Shown: positions 42,599 to 55,029 of the stretch, one piece after another
How positions within the stretch are numbered: the stretch's first letter is position 1
Layout: each line of letters starts with the position of its first letter
From: Paratinospora sagittata
Taxonomy: Eukaryota; Streptophyta; Magnoliopsida; Ranunculales; Menispermaceae
Assembly: GCA_035771175.1 (NCBI GenBank)
Contig: CM069594.1
Coordinates: 18,118,770 to 18,182,769 of the forward strand
DNA length: 64,000 nucleotides
Direction: 5' to 3'
Position numbers and translations under genes: made by a program
Notes under the pieces: model-generated
What the model was told of the DNA's origin: nothing
Databases searched by the model: none
Seen by the model: only the letters and a program-made list of their open reading frames with translations

Positions 42599-44118
42599 TT
42601 TGCATGCAAATAAAAAGGGTTCTCGCTCATTTGAGTTGGTTTCTTGCAGAGAAAGAGGATAAACAAAGGGGAGAAGAGGAAAAGATCTAGGGTTGGTGAT
42701 TCCTAAGGTAAGGATGGTGATTTTTGGATTGAAATTTATGAATTCTTACTCTTTTCTCTGATTTGTGCTACATATGTGAATTGGGGTTGATTTGGTGATG
42801 GTTGCACGAATTTGTGATGATCTGGGATTAAGCAAATCCACGGGTATTGTTGCCTAATTTTATTCCTAAATGAATTCTTGATGGGATCTATGGCATATAA
42901 AATTAGGAGGAAATGAAGGTTGTTTGTGGGGAATGATCAAACCCTGTTCAGCTGAATTAGTTGAGGGTTTGATCATGTCCTGAATGTTGAGTTGTGTGGT
43001 TTAGTTGGGGATTTGAATTGAATTGGTTTCTATTGTGATGACTATAGGTTTTGGATACAAAATTGAGTGAGTTTTGGAGTGAACAGTTGAGTTTGTGCTG
43101 AGCTGCTTGTGTAAAATTTATGTTGAGAGTAAGATTGGTGATAGGAACCTGTTCAATTGTGAGTATTTCTTACATTTGGTTTTTATGTATGCCATTATAT
43201 GTATAAATCTAGTTTGTGAAATGTAAGCATGATAGTGTACTAGAATTTATGTTTTAAATGCATGAAATGATTTTAGAAATGAAACATGTCTTTGGATCTA
43301 TTGAGTAGGTCATTAACATAGGAAGCCCTCATATGGAAATAGGATTAGCTAGGATCCAAGAATAGGAAATGTGAGGATGGTGCACTCCTAGCTCATAGAT
43401 GCATAATGAGGGGTAGATGTGCTCAAGTTCCTAGGATTCATGAATGGGTAATTTGTGGACGGTGCACTCCTAATTAATGCATAATGACGGGCAGATGCGC
43501 ACAATCACCTAGAAGGGGGGGATTTGTTGCATATGACTTTCTTGTCTTGTAAAACGGTTATATGATTATGGATTATATTTTCCATGTATTTTATTATGCA
43601 AATCATGGTTTAAATGTTGTTTGACTAGATTTCATGTCATGTTCTTTATTAATGCATATGTAATGTCATAAGTAGAGATATTCACTAAGCTTGTTGTATC
43701 TCACTCCAAATTCTCAAAGCTTTCAGGTTCATATATCAAGGGAAAAGGGAAGGCTCGAGAGGATTAGTCTTCACTTGTTGCTTGTATATATTTTCATGAG
43801 AGTTTGGAGATAAGTCTTGTATTTTAAATATACAAGTATGTTTCATAGCCTATTGTATATGATATTACCTAGTTACGGATTTGAGTGATATAAAATAACA
43901 AATTTGTGATAATGTGTTAAGTCAAAGAGAAGGAAAAAATGTGGTGTGAAAGATTTTGATTTTGAAGAAAATTATGGATGAAAATATTTGTGGTATAAGT
44001 TGATTTTACAGGATGTGCAATGACAAGTTAGGCTGATAGGGTGTCAAATGTGTCAGGAGATGACACTTGTAATACTCTGTGTCGGTCATGACGTCACCCT
44101 ACGAAAGGGGTCTCAACA
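42599..44118 (+). mobile_element. 5'-truncated Tekay-like LTR
   Basis: Shares with 39540-41114 the CATATATGAAATTGGTGTGA-like region, GTGAGTATTTCT...TTGGTTTTTATGTATG, ATTCACTAAGCTTGTTGTAT and GGGAAGGCTCGAGAGGA blocks, and the TGTGTCGGTCATGACGTCAC end; it ends GGGTCTCAACA at 44118. The left edge is a junction with the broken E1 5' LTR. A pair of about 90-bp repeats (GATGGTGCACTCCTA...ATGCATAATGAGGGGCAGAT-like) lies at 43375-43500. Confidence 0.7.
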
Positions 44119-44560
44119 ATGGATGTGAGGCTCCAGAAGTGTCTGTAAAACGACCCATAAGGATTATGTGAGGTTCCCGTTGGAATGTAACCGCTGACAG
44201 GGACTTGCACCTGACTAGAACTAGGACCTAACTAAACTATAGGTGGTGGGATTGGGTTAACAATAATCTCATCTAGTTGTTGTTTTCCACTCTGGGAGAA
44301 AGCCTTGGCTACTTCAGACCTAATTGCAACAAGCATGTCCTCTTTGGATTGTTTAATAGACATTTTGAGGGATTTGACTTGGTCTTTCAAGGTGTCAATA
44401 TCAGATTGTAGGCTATTTTGGGCTTCAAACAAAGAGTGAGTGATAGTCATGGTGTTTAAGGTCTAGAGAGAAGAAAAAAATTTGGTAAAAAAGGCAAGAA
44501 AAATATTGATATTTGACTATGGAAGCACAACCAATGAAATTATAAGATGAATACTAATAA
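44119..44560 (-). pseudogene. Short coiled-coil ORF between two elements
   Basis: On the minus strand at 44450-44232 a 72-codon frame encodes a coiled coil (SLQSDIDTLKDQVKSLKMSI, then KQSKEDMLVAIRSEVAKAF) with a proline tail. It could be the N-terminal part of a retroelement gag, but it lies downstream of a plus-strand LTR in the wrong direction and I cannot assign it. The rest of the interval shows nothing further. Confidence 0.3.
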
Positions 44561-45292
44561 TGCATGCACAAACAAGAATCACACATTGAAATAATTATGC
44601 AAGGTTCTACCACTCCCACCTCATCTGCAGCTACCGTTGTCATACCCGACACAGATGCCGGTATCACCCCTGTGGAGAACGCTGCCCCGACTTCACTCGC
44701 TGATGATATATTCACTGGGCTTGGATCTCTTGATCTTAGATCGGCACCTCCGTCCTAGGCACACCCTCTTTTTTATATTTCAAAAGGGGGAGAGATTAGT
44801 ATATGATTGGTTTGATTGACTGGATCATTTTTGTGCACATACTCAGGGGGAGAGTTCATATACTCAGGGGGAGTTTAGGATGTTGGATATATTTTGGAGT
44901 TGTTGTGTATGTTTGTATGTTCTTGTTGTTCACACTTTTGTACTTTTGTTATTTTTTGTTTTGTTTTTTGATGTACACACCTCAGTTGACAACGTGTACA
45001 TGTTTTACTTGTTATATTGATATACATGTACATTTTGATACTATTGTCAACACGTGTTTGAGTATACTCAGTTATCTATGCTTACATGATCACATCTTGT
45101 TGAGTATGCTTATATTGGTAGCCGATTGATTAAAGTTCAAAAGTTATTGAATGCTATTTTTTTAGTGGTATATTCTTAAATGTAGCATGATATAATTATT
45201 CATTTCACTCATTCATTTACTCAAGAAATCATGTTTCTTGCTTCAATCAGGACAATAATGAATTTGTTTGAAATCATCAAAAAGGGGGAGAT
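44561..45292 (+). mobile_element. Post-pol region of a second family-S copia element
   Basis: Begins with a short reading frame (to 44758; SSAATVVIPDTDAG, then an acidic segment) paralogous to 5227-5380. Purine tracts at 44785-44797, 44846-44854, 44868-44875 and 45280-45291 follow, separated by the same T-rich stretch as at 5480-5700. Pol itself is absent; truncation lies near 44560. Confidence 0.75.
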
Positions 45293-46920
45293 TGTTGATA
45301 CAACGACTCTCACTCGGTTTTGTTTTGATGATTACAAACAACTTTGCTTTTGATCACTAATCTCTTTGACTTAGTTGTTTCAGTGCTAACTAGCTATATC
45401 AGATGGATTCAACTATATCGTCAAAGCATGTGGATGGAACAATAATGCACAAAGGTTCAAGAACCTCGCTCCTATGCCCAACAGACCTATTAAGTAACGC
45501 GCTCCTTTTATAAGGAACATGCTCCTCAATTAGAGGGAAATCTGAAAAAATTCAGATTTCAAAGCAGAAGCGCGCTCTTTCTTTAAGGAACGCGTTTCTG
45601 TGCGTCAGTCTGGTATTTTTTTATAAATACCACACTTGCGCATTTGAAGAGCAACTTTTGCATAATTTTAGAACTTGTGTCAAATCTTTGCTCTCCCTTT
45701 TTCTGAGTTTGAAACAAGTTCTTGAGGTTTCATAAACATCTTTTGAGTGCAAAAGTTCACTACATTTGAATCTTTGATTTAAACTTTCAAAGGGTTCTCC
45801 TCATTCTTTCAACATCTTGGAAATACTTTGAAAGACATTTTTGAGTGTTGATCAAGTTGTGTTCAAGTGAGTTCTTCGCGTTTTGCTATTCTTGATCATC
45901 ATTAAATGAGGAATCTCTCAACCATCATCACACTTGAAAAATCTTTGAGCTTCATTCTTACCTAAGTTGGGTAAAATCTCTATATTAAGATTCTTGTGAT
46001 TTTGATTGAGTTAATCGGTTTTGTACTTGATTTGATATCTTGAAAATCGTTTTTGTTTTGAATATTACTTGTGAAACCACGCTTGATCTTCATATGATAT
46101 TATCTTGATTAGTGGTTTCATACATCTTATGTGGTATCGATTCATGTGCTAAACTTATATTATTTTGAATCGATTTCATTGATCATTACTTCAGCATATT
46201 GATTCTTGAACTTAACCATTTATCTATTTAGAATCAACAAGTCTTGATCATTTGTGCATATTGATTCTTATGCTTCATACATATCATATTTAGAATCAAT
46301 ATTTGAATACATGTGCATATTCGATTCTTGATCTTACATTATCATTATTTGAATCGTTTGCATGTATTTGAAAACAACTATTTCAACACAACACATCAGT
46401 TAAGAAATTGTGGTTGGAATAGTAGTGATTATTCATTCAAGATTGTACACTTAAAATTGTTGAGAGTGTTTTTAGAACATCTCTTTCTATTATTTGTAAT
46501 CTTGATGTATTGTTGACTTGTTAGTCAACCGGGACTATACCATATTGTTGTAAGGCTTGTAACCACGCCCGTAAGTTGGTTACAGTACGACTTCTAGCCA
46601 AGCCCCTATGTTGGTTAGTGTGTACGGCTTCTAGCCAAACCTTTATGTTGGTTAATGTATATGATTTTTAGTCACGCCCGTAAGTTGACTAGCCAATAGT
46701 GGTTTGAAAAATTATGATCGTGGGTGGTCAGGTAGTGGAGTAGGTTCAAGGGGAACGAACCACTTTAAATCGCTGTGTCCATTTATTTTTCTTGCACTTG
46801 ATTATTTGGCTTGTTACCTACTGCGTATATATTCTGTTTAAATTAATTAACCGAAAGGTAACGCGAAAATTCACAAAGTCCATTTCACCCCCCCTCTTGG
46901 ACTATAATATTGGGCCAACA
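45293..46920 (+). mobile_element. 3' LTR of family-S copia element (short form)
   Basis: Starts TGTTGATACAACGACTC after PPT AAAAAGGGGGAGAT and ends ATATTGGGCCAACA. 1628 bp, about 0.7 kb shorter than 5862-8215. The AT-rich first part is deleted (the array follows within 170 bp of the start). Type B motif copies lie at 45466-45605, TATA at 45622-45629, and R/U5 repeats at 46553-46690. Flank AGTAAGG at 46921 has no visible partner. Confidence 0.92.
45622..45629 (+). promoter_or_regulatory. LTR TATA box
   Basis: TATAAATA immediately after the type B array, same context as 6845-6852. Confidence 0.75.
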
Positions 46921-47097
46921 AGTAAGGCCTCCAAAAAATGAGACAAGGGCACTTTCAAATGTCCTTTCTTTAGTATGTGTACTCTCTTGGCCAATATTAT
47001 GGGTGTTTGTCTCGTCTACTTGTTCTTCTTCCTCTGTGTTGTCGGTGATGGAAGGTAAATTGAATTGAGCAAGTCGTCGTCTCCTTGTCGATGCCAT
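46921..47097 (-). pseudogene. Truncated ORF of unknown function
   Basis: From the ATG at 47097 the minus strand reads a basic start (MASTRRRRLAQF) and then an acidic, Thr/Glu-rich stretch (DNTEEEEQVDETNT) before running into the end of the family-S LTR at 46920. The last residues of the open frame are LTR-derived. I do not recognise it; the copia insertion or a deletion seems to have cut a longer frame. It may itself be from a transposon. Confidence 0.25.
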
Positions 47098-47646
47098 AGG
47101 CTGAGTGCTGAGGCACTTTCTCACTAGAAGTAATATTGTGTGTCCTTATCATATATACATTCAATAAATGGTTACTAATTTATTAATAGAAAAAACATTA
47201 TCCCTCAGTTCATTCGAAAAAAGACAAACCGAGTGAATCGATTCGGCGTTGTTCAACAGAACCGACCACTGGAAGCTAGCCATGAAAATGGCAAGAGTGA
47301 GCTCCTGGTGGTTTTTTTTTTGTTAAAAAACACATGAAAACATACAAATATGCGTGGAAACTAAAAATAGTATCAAAACAAGTATTTTCTTACCAAATTA
47401 ATAGGTCAAACAATGCCCAAAATTTTTTTCAAGTTGAAAACAATAGCAACAGAGATACCGAGGACGACGAGAATGAATTTTGAAAAAGAAGTTGTACATT
47501 GCTAACATCAGGAAATGGAATAATCATGAATCTCGAGTAACTCGCCAAGCCGCTAAAGTCACTAAAGTAGTAATGAATCCCGTTAGTAAAATGGGTTTTA
47601 CAGGAAGTCCATCGATTCCTAGTCTCCAATAAAAAACAAAGAAGAA
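47098..47646. other. Intergenic, no gene seen
   Basis: AT-rich sequence without a supported reading frame or recognised repeat. Confidence 0.4.
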
Positions 47647-49505
47647 GTGACGTTGGAGGGTTGAGGTATTGGGGAGAGGTAGAAGATAGTGGGAAAGTGG
47701 TGTTGGCCCAGTTAAATGTCCAAGAGGGGGGTGAATTGGACTAATTTGCGGGTTATACCTTTCTCAAAGAAATAACAGTAAAATAAAAACAACACAACAA
47801 AAATTAAAAACATCACACACAAATTTGTAGTGGTTCGGCCTCGCTTACATCTACTACCTAATCTCCCCGATTAGGATTTTCAAAATCTACTAGAGAATTT
47901 TCTTCACGGGTGAGGACAAAACTGTTACATTCTCAGCTTACGAGTGAAAGAGAACCGTTACATTTTTCCAACTTCTAGGTGTGAGAAGAACCTTTACACC
48001 TTGAGCTAACACTAGCTCTACTTAGTGACTCCCCGTCACTTTACAAATGAAATACAAAGATATGGATTGATTCTTTTACCACGAATCAATAAAAATACTT
48101 ACAAAGCAATTATGAACTCCACAATAGTATGTTTAACAAGATAGATAAGTTTAGGCGCTGCTGAAAATGTGAAGTTATGCTCTTCTTCACCTCTTTTGGA
48201 TTTTGATTCAAAAGATGAAAGTTTGAGCTCTCAAATCCGAGGAAAAGATTTTTCAAATCTTTGATAAAACACATTTCTTTTCACAGTATTTTTCACGAAA
48301 ATATGAGACTAAATTTCAAAGAGTTTTGGCGCAGGTTTTCTTTAGTGCATTGTAAGTTTCTTTCAAACACAGTTTTTGTTTTATAGAAGAACATTAGAAT
48401 TTCAATCTCCCAAAAACCCTAGCAGATTTGTTTGAAATTCAAATTCAACGAACAAAAACTTTCATGGAAATGACATAGACAAGTCCGCCGAAGATTTCTA
48501 TCAAAAAACATTATCACCAAAATAGCAAATGAATTAGATTGTTCTCATATGCTTCAGATGTCAACTTTGTTTGACATAGCTGGGTGAAAAACGAGGAGGG
48601 CACTACTATAATGAAAAACGAGAGGCTCATTTAGCACATGAGCATCCTGCACTCCTATGAGCGTCCTGCAGTCCGTCAACTTGAGAAACAATTTTGTCTC
48701 AGTCATACTGATGAGCGTCCTACTGTAGTGTGAGCGTCCTCATGGATTGACTCAGCAAATTTCTCAGAGAAAGTGAGCGTCCTTCTCATGAATGAGCATC
48801 TTCATGAACTGTTTTTAGAAAATTTCCAGAAATCATGAGCGTCCTGCAGTGCTGGCCTGAGATTCTAGTTAACTGGGCACTACATGAGCGTCTTACCCAA
48901 GTGTGAGCGTCCTACTTGATTGATATGAAATTTAAGTTTTTGAAACTTTGAAAGATCCGACAAATCAAATACTTAAAACCATTTGAACTTCAAAAAGATA
49001 CGATCAAATTGACTAATCAAATCCATTTTGAAACTCATTTCAAAAATAAGAAAACTTGAAAAACTTATGATCTTTTGAAAAGCTAATAGAGTGATTTGAT
49101 CATGCTGAACATTCCTAGTGTGGAATTCTACAATCCTAAAAGCATTTTAAGCAATAAAGATGTAAACAATATGAAAAATAGTGCTTTGAAGAATGTTCTT
49201 CCTTGTTTTGAATTGAGCTTCACTTGATTGGATAGATTTCATACCATTTAAGCTGGAGAACTCTTGCCAAATTATAATCATTAAAATATCCAACCTCAGA
49301 GGTAATTGATATAACAAGTGGTAGGTGATGTTGGGGGCTTAGGGTTTTGGAGAAAGGAAGAAGATGGTGGGAGAGTGATGGTGGTGTTGGGGCCTACGAT
49401 TTTGGGAATGGGGAGAGGAAGATGAAGGTGGGAGAGTGATGGTGGCGTTGGGAGTTGGGGTTTTGGGGAAAGGAAGAAGACAGTGGGAAGGAGAGTGGTG
49501 AGTAT
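47647..49505 (+). repeat. About 60-bp G-rich minisatellite, interrupted
   Basis: Units built on GATGGTGGYGTTGGG, then GTTTTGGGGAAAGGAAGAAG and ATGGTGGGAGAGTG. One unit lies left of the solo LTR (47647-47700) and three lie right of it (49317-49505). The LTR inserted within the array, duplicating AGTGG. Confidence 0.75.
47701..49316 (-). mobile_element. Solo LTR, copia E1/E2-like, with perfect TSD
   Basis: Minus strand starts TGTTATATCAATTACCTC (49316) and ends TTAACTGGGCCAACA (47701), 1616 bp, flanked by AGTGG (47696-47700 and 49317-49321). It has the GTGAATTGGAC end block, the GGTTCGGCCTCGCTTACATC block, about 33-bp repeats (47880-48030) and a type A dyad array (48590-48925: ATGAGCGTCCTGCAGTCC, GTGAGCGTCCTCATGG and others). 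Internal sequences are gone. Confidence 0.93.
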
Positions 49506-50641
49506 AAAGGTAGTTTAGGTATTTTGGGTTTTTTTTGGTTGGTGAGTATAATATTAGAATTAGGGGTAGAGTAAAATTAGTAAGTGAGTAAAGATAGAGG
49601 TTTTAGTTGAATATTTCAGTTGCAAAATTACTATTTTAGCCCTATTAACAAAACTTTTCAAAAATTAAATAAGATCCAAAACTTTTTAAGAGGGCCGCTA
49701 AATAAACCACAAAAAAGGTTATTTCCACCACATTATATTCCTACCACAAAAATTTGAAGAGATATGTTATCCTTATCATATTGAACTTCTCTAAATACCC
49801 TTATCATAATTTCAAACAAATTTATCTCCCTCCAATCCAACCCTACCCTATAAATTTCAAACATATTCCTAAAAATCATAAATCACTACATTCAAAACCC
49901 TCAAAATCACTTACTTCCTTGCTATTATCTCATCTTCAGTAGAAAAATCGATGGTTTTGGTAGATTTTGTATTATTTTTTCTGACACGAAAGGCGATCGC
50001 GATTCGAAGTTTCGCGAACAAAAATCACTAAATCGATAAGAGATTTGTTGTTAAAATGGTATGTTTTGGTATTTTTGTTCGCAAAAAAACGTTGCCAGGT
50101 GTCCGAGAAAATCACCATGGGAAGAACGGGACCGTAATTGGTTCGAACCTATGATACCGAACCGATTGCGGTGGTTCTGGGTTCTGTCATAGCCGACCGA
50201 ACCGTACAATTTTTTTTAATATATTTAAAACACAAAAAAATAATAAAAATGGATGGTTCGGTCATACAAACCGAACCAATAGTTATAGGTTCATACAGAC
50301 CGAACGAATACATTCCAGTAAAATAGGGACATTTTGGTACAATCACATGAAGATATTATTGAAAATCGAAAGTGGTGGTTTCTTGTGACGTAAAGAGTAT
50401 TTTTTGTGATTTATTTAGCTGCCCTCCTTTTTAAAGGTATTTTTGGTATAAAAAAAAAAACGCTTCGCCCCTCGTCACCCCAAGTATTCTTATTAACAAT
50501 AATAGTATGGATTAAAAAAACTAAGCCTATCTTGGTAAAAAAAACCCCAGAAACATCATCCCTATCAAATTCCTTAAAAAAAAAAAAAAAAAAAAAAACT
50601 TAGAAAAAAAGCGCAATTGGACCTTTTATACCTTCAAACCG
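49506..50641. other. Upstream region of OB-fold gene
   Basis: No gene supported. At 50140-50310 there are repeated ACCGAACC and GGTTCGGT boxes in both orientations, giving an imperfect inverted repeat around a T-rich centre (50208-50250). A low-complexity A run lies at 50571-50600. Confidence 0.45.
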
Positions 50642-50696
50642 TTGATCACAGAGTCACGAGTGCGCGCCAAACTCACCGGCTCGCAGGCGCCCATTA

Positions 50697-50716
50697 GAGA
50701 GAGAGAGAGAGAGAAA
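50697..50716 (+). repeat. GA microsatellite in 5' UTR
   Basis: GAGAGAGAGA-type run ending 6 bp before the start codon. GA-rich 5' leaders are common in plant genes; here it supports the ATG at 50723. Confidence 0.7.
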
Positions 50717-50722
50717 GAGGTA

Positions 50723-52744
50723 ATGGCAGCAATCGGATGGTATGGGCCGTTGATAGATTTGTGTAGAGCGAATTCCCACATTGGCGAGTATGTGCAACTC
50801 CTCGTATTCGTTCACAGGACTCGACCAATCCAGGTTAGTTTGTGTCAGTTCGATATGCTTTCTGGCGTCAAATATCTATTGCAATTGTCGCTTAGCCTGG
50901 TATAGTTCTTAGGTCGATTGATCTTCCATCCAATCTTTGTGAAGTCCATGGTTTTCTGGCATGATTTTTGAATGATTTATGTTTGAAGGAATATGATCTG
51001 TTGAACAACTACCATCCGATTACATGTTTGATTTGTTCCCATATTTATTCATTTTCAATTGCATAATCGTTGGTGAAGGTGGATTTTAATCTATGATGAT
51101 ATTATCCCTTGGAAACTTTCCAACATAAAATGCTGGACTCCCAGAACTTTTTGTTTCTTCGTTGGTTTGGTAATGCTTACTTATTTAGGGATAGATAGGA
51201 TTAATAATAGGGAAAAACTGTATCATTTCATTTGTTGTTTATGCTAGAATGCTGTTGTATTCAATGTGGTAATAATAGACTAATTTATGTATTTGTAGAA
51301 TCCATCTAAGCAAGCACACAAGTATATAAACGGTTTTAACAACCTTTCCTTGATCAAATGATCGTCATCTATTTATGTTTCTTTTTGTTATTCACAATCA
51401 TTTTGTACAGACTATGCACAATATATCTAACAAAATATGGGCTCATTGGTCTACGTATGGTAATCTCAATTCAGTTAAAAAATTTAAGTGAAAGTTTAGA
51501 GACCATTTTATTCTTATAGCCCAAAACTCCCAATTACAAGTTACATTGTATCTTGAAAATGTGCAATTACCTGAGGTACCTTGTTTATCTAATAGAGATT
51601 TTACCCACTTAAAAGCAGTGTAGGATTATTTGCATAAGTTCTTACATGCAAAAAGAAGCCTTTTCTTGTGCCGACTCTTCATTTATTGGAGAGTTTGGAA
51701 AGTATATTTTACTAAATCATGCATAAATTTATGACAAACACTTGTGACATAAATGGTATCTAGCATTGTTAGAGGTAGACAAATGAAAAACGCAACCATT
51801 TGTTTATATGACCTACACCGATGCAATTTTCTCTTGCTATTACTTGAGTCTGTGGCATCTGCCATAGGTTTATCAATAGCTTAAAACTTGTAATATTGGT
51901 TTCTTGCAGCAGTGCATGCATGTGCTTCCTTTGTGAGATGAACATGGCTTTCTTGGATTGCAAAAATCAATCCCAAAGATTTGATTTTAAACTCCTCTGC
52001 TAATGACTTTCTATAATATTTAGTCGTAGAAAATTGATTTTTATTCTGATTAAAAAAGCATTCAAAGTGAGATGGTAGTTTCAATTTTCAATGCATCAGA
52101 TAAATCCATGTGAATTGAGAGTTTTCATCAGAGATTAATGCATAATAGTGAACCCCAGAAACTGAAGTTATTGGTGACATCCAAGGATAATGTACTAAAT
52201 AAACTGATGTAGTGAGTAGTGACATGTTTTATTAAGATGTTTGGATTTATCCGCACAAACCTTTACCAAACTAATGTTGAAATCTGAAATCAGAGAACTT
52301 ATTTAACTGTGCATTTCCTAAAAATTTAACCCAAAATAGTTCATTTTTTTATTATTATTCGTTAGTTTATACTACAAGGGATTATTTCAGGATAGTCTTG
52401 CACCAGTTTTTGTCAATTAGAAATACAACATATGCTTTATTGGTTTCTAGGTAAAAATATAATTGATCCAAGTTGCCTTCATTCAGTTAGATCTCCTGAT
52501 TTAGCACTCCACAAATTCTTTGATAATTGTATGTGCTGTGTTATTTTAGTCAGTGACAGAGAGTTTAAATTAAAAAAAAAATAATTGGCACTAATTCTTG
52601 TGCAGAAGTTTAAGTCATCTAAAGGAGCTTTACTAAGGACTGACATTCAGGTTGGTGATGATACATGTTTGTTCTTCGCAGTATCTCTATGGAAGAAGGA
52701 AATGGGATCAATAATAGTTGCTGGTGATGTTATTTTGTTACAAA
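50723..52744 (+). CDS. OB-fold nucleic-acid-binding family protein, exons 1-2 (partial)
   Basis: The only host gene seen. Exon 1 (50723-50833) encodes 37 residues starting MAAIGWYGPLIDL, ending HRTRPIQ with donor CAG|GTTAGT. Intron 1 (50834-52605) ends TTCTTGTGCAG. Exon 2 (52606-52744) begins in phase 0 at KFKSSKGALLRTDIQVGDDT, contains FFAVSLWKKEMGS and ends VILLQ plus one base before GTGAGA. Alternating hydrophobic strands with IQVGDD, VSLW and AGDVILL are typical of an OB fold. I recall such proteins from plant genomes as uncharacterised OB-fold proteins, possibly related to the first OB fold of SHLD2-type proteins (uncertain). Later exons were not found before 64000; the next intron appears very long and transposon-filled, or the gene is broken. 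Confidence 0.75.
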
Positions 52745-55029
52745 GTGAGAACCCTTCCATCTTCCCAATTATCTTTTCTATAAGCTTATACCTATTTATT
52801 TACTTACACACGCATAAAAGAAGAAGTTGCAGATCAATTGATTTATCCTTGGAGTTTCTCAATTGTTAATATTGGATTTGAAATTCTGTAATGTTCCTAA
52901 TATATCCAATTTATACTTCTTTACATGCTTAACTTGTATCCATATCTTACTTCTAAAAATCCTCTTGTGTATCAAATATTCAAATATTAACTTCTGATAT
53001 GTGAGGAGAAAAGATATCCCATGTCTCTCTTCTAGGGCTCACAGAAACCTACAAGATCTAACATGAATAAATATTTACAGAGAGAGTTTTCCTCCTGCTT
53101 CATATGCATAGACAGTGAAATCAGAACTTAGCTTGGATCATGGCAGATGAATCAAGATGCCATAATGAGGCAGATAGAGTCTAGTCTTATCTTTTTCAAA
53201 GAAAGAGAATTCTGTTATAGAAAATCCTTCTTACTTTAGGAATTGGAATATTTAGGATCATTATCTTCATCCTATGTGATGGATTTTATCTTCGACCTCT
53301 TCAATTGAAAGTTCCTGTGAGAGTTCTTTCTATTTTAGGACTTTCCTCTTGAGATTTTGCACCTTGCCACATGGCTAGCTGGAAATACTAGATCAAGGCT
53401 TATTTGCATGAAATCTAAAAAGGTTTCATAACATTTAATTAAAAATTGTTATATGCCATATTTAAATCTTATACTTTAAACTCAATTCTACAAAGTTGTT
53501 TCCCAGTAACATGGACTGGCTACATGAATCCACTTCCTTCATCTTGACTCTACAAGAGCTAAATGCATCTACTTTTAATTTTCAGTATGATATCCTTTCT
53601 AATTAACATCTTTGAGGGGCTTTGTTGTATGTGACAAAACCATCTTAATTGGTTCTCTTTATTTAAAAATTGTTATATTTATTTTAAATATAATAAATGA
53701 ATATTTTAAACTCAATTCAACAAAGTTTTTCCAATGACACAAGCTGACTACGTGAATCCACTTCCTTCATTTGACTCTACAAGGTTTAAATATATTTACT
53801 TTTAATTTTTCATTACATTTATCTTTTCTAACTAACATGTTTGAGGGGCTTCGTTGTATGTGAAAAAACCATCTTAATTGGTTTTGTTTTATTGTATCTC
53901 CAACTTGGGCTACTACCATTTCTCAAATATGTCGATATATAATTTTATCTTTTAATGTTTTACCACATATTCATCTTAACATTTCATTTTTGTAACTCTT
54001 AATTTATTTATGTGCTATGTCTTTATTCCCCAGCATTTTGTTTTATAAAGCATGGATGTCCAAATACTAGTTTTAGAAAATACTTATAAACTCAATTCTT
54101 AAAAGATAAAATGACAATTCTCTAGTTGAAGAATTAAGTTTGACTCTTTGCATATGCCTTTTGTTAGTTATTCAAAGTAATAACTTTTTCCTATGCCATG
54201 TTATTATTAAAACAGTTCAGTCATTTAAAAGTATTTCTCATCTAAGCCTTTAATTAAGATGGTATTTATTTTTTATTTATTTTTTCTGTTTTTAGTCAAC
54301 TTTGGCTTCTCTCGTCAAAGTCAAATTTCCCTTTATTGGTGAAATTACTTAGCATTTTTCTTTTTATGGGATTACATTGTTTATGTGTGGGTATGTTGGT
54401 TGGCACTTGGATGTATCTGTAAAGAGAGAGCAAGGGAGAGAGAAATAAGGAGAGGGAAAAAGAGGGAGAAGGTGCAACTTTTCTAGCAAGATACATATTT
54501 TGAATGTAGCATTGATGGTTTTCCTACTACTTACTTAGTTTGTAACAAGTGCTACATGTTGATAACTGATGCACCATTTGCTTTAAAATGATAACATTTA
54601 TTGTGTTTCAGTGTGCCATAATTAATAATTTTTTGCTTGTAGTACTTATTCATGTGATTACAATTTACAATTAATTTAATCTTGAAAATTAATCCTTGAA
54701 AGTGTTAAGGTTAGTAAAGAGACTAATTCATTTGAGCCTAAAGCTCTTTAAAAGGTATTTGGAGCACATGAATTGAGGTGCCCCAAACCTCGAGAGAGTT
54801 TTCTATGGCTTACACCTCAAATCTTAAGGCTTAAGCCTCAAAATTTCATTATAAAATATTTTTTTTTATTATTTTCTTAAATAACATTGTTACTAATAAT
54901 AATTTGGAAAATCACAGTGGTTTATTTGAATTTTTAAGCATTGAATCTAAGTTCAGTAACGATCGTAAGAATATGAATATGACCACATCATAAATTTGAC
55001 TGGAAATTCTGATTTTAGCCAGTTGTTTA
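52745..55029 (+). other. Intron 2 (putative) with tandem duplication
   Basis: T-rich, intron-like sequence with no further exon recognised. A tandem duplication of about 232-bp period lies at 53472-53895: both halves have TTTAAACTCAATTC, TGAATCCACTTCCTTCAT and GGGGCTTYGTTGTATGTGA blocks. GAGAGGG-rich sequence lies at 54424-54470. Confidence 0.5.
53472..53895 (+). repeat. 232-bp-period tandem duplication
   Basis: Copy 1 is 53472-53664, copy 2 is 53704-53895, diverged by scattered substitutions and small indels, separated by about 40 bp of T/A-rich sequence. Confidence 0.85.
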
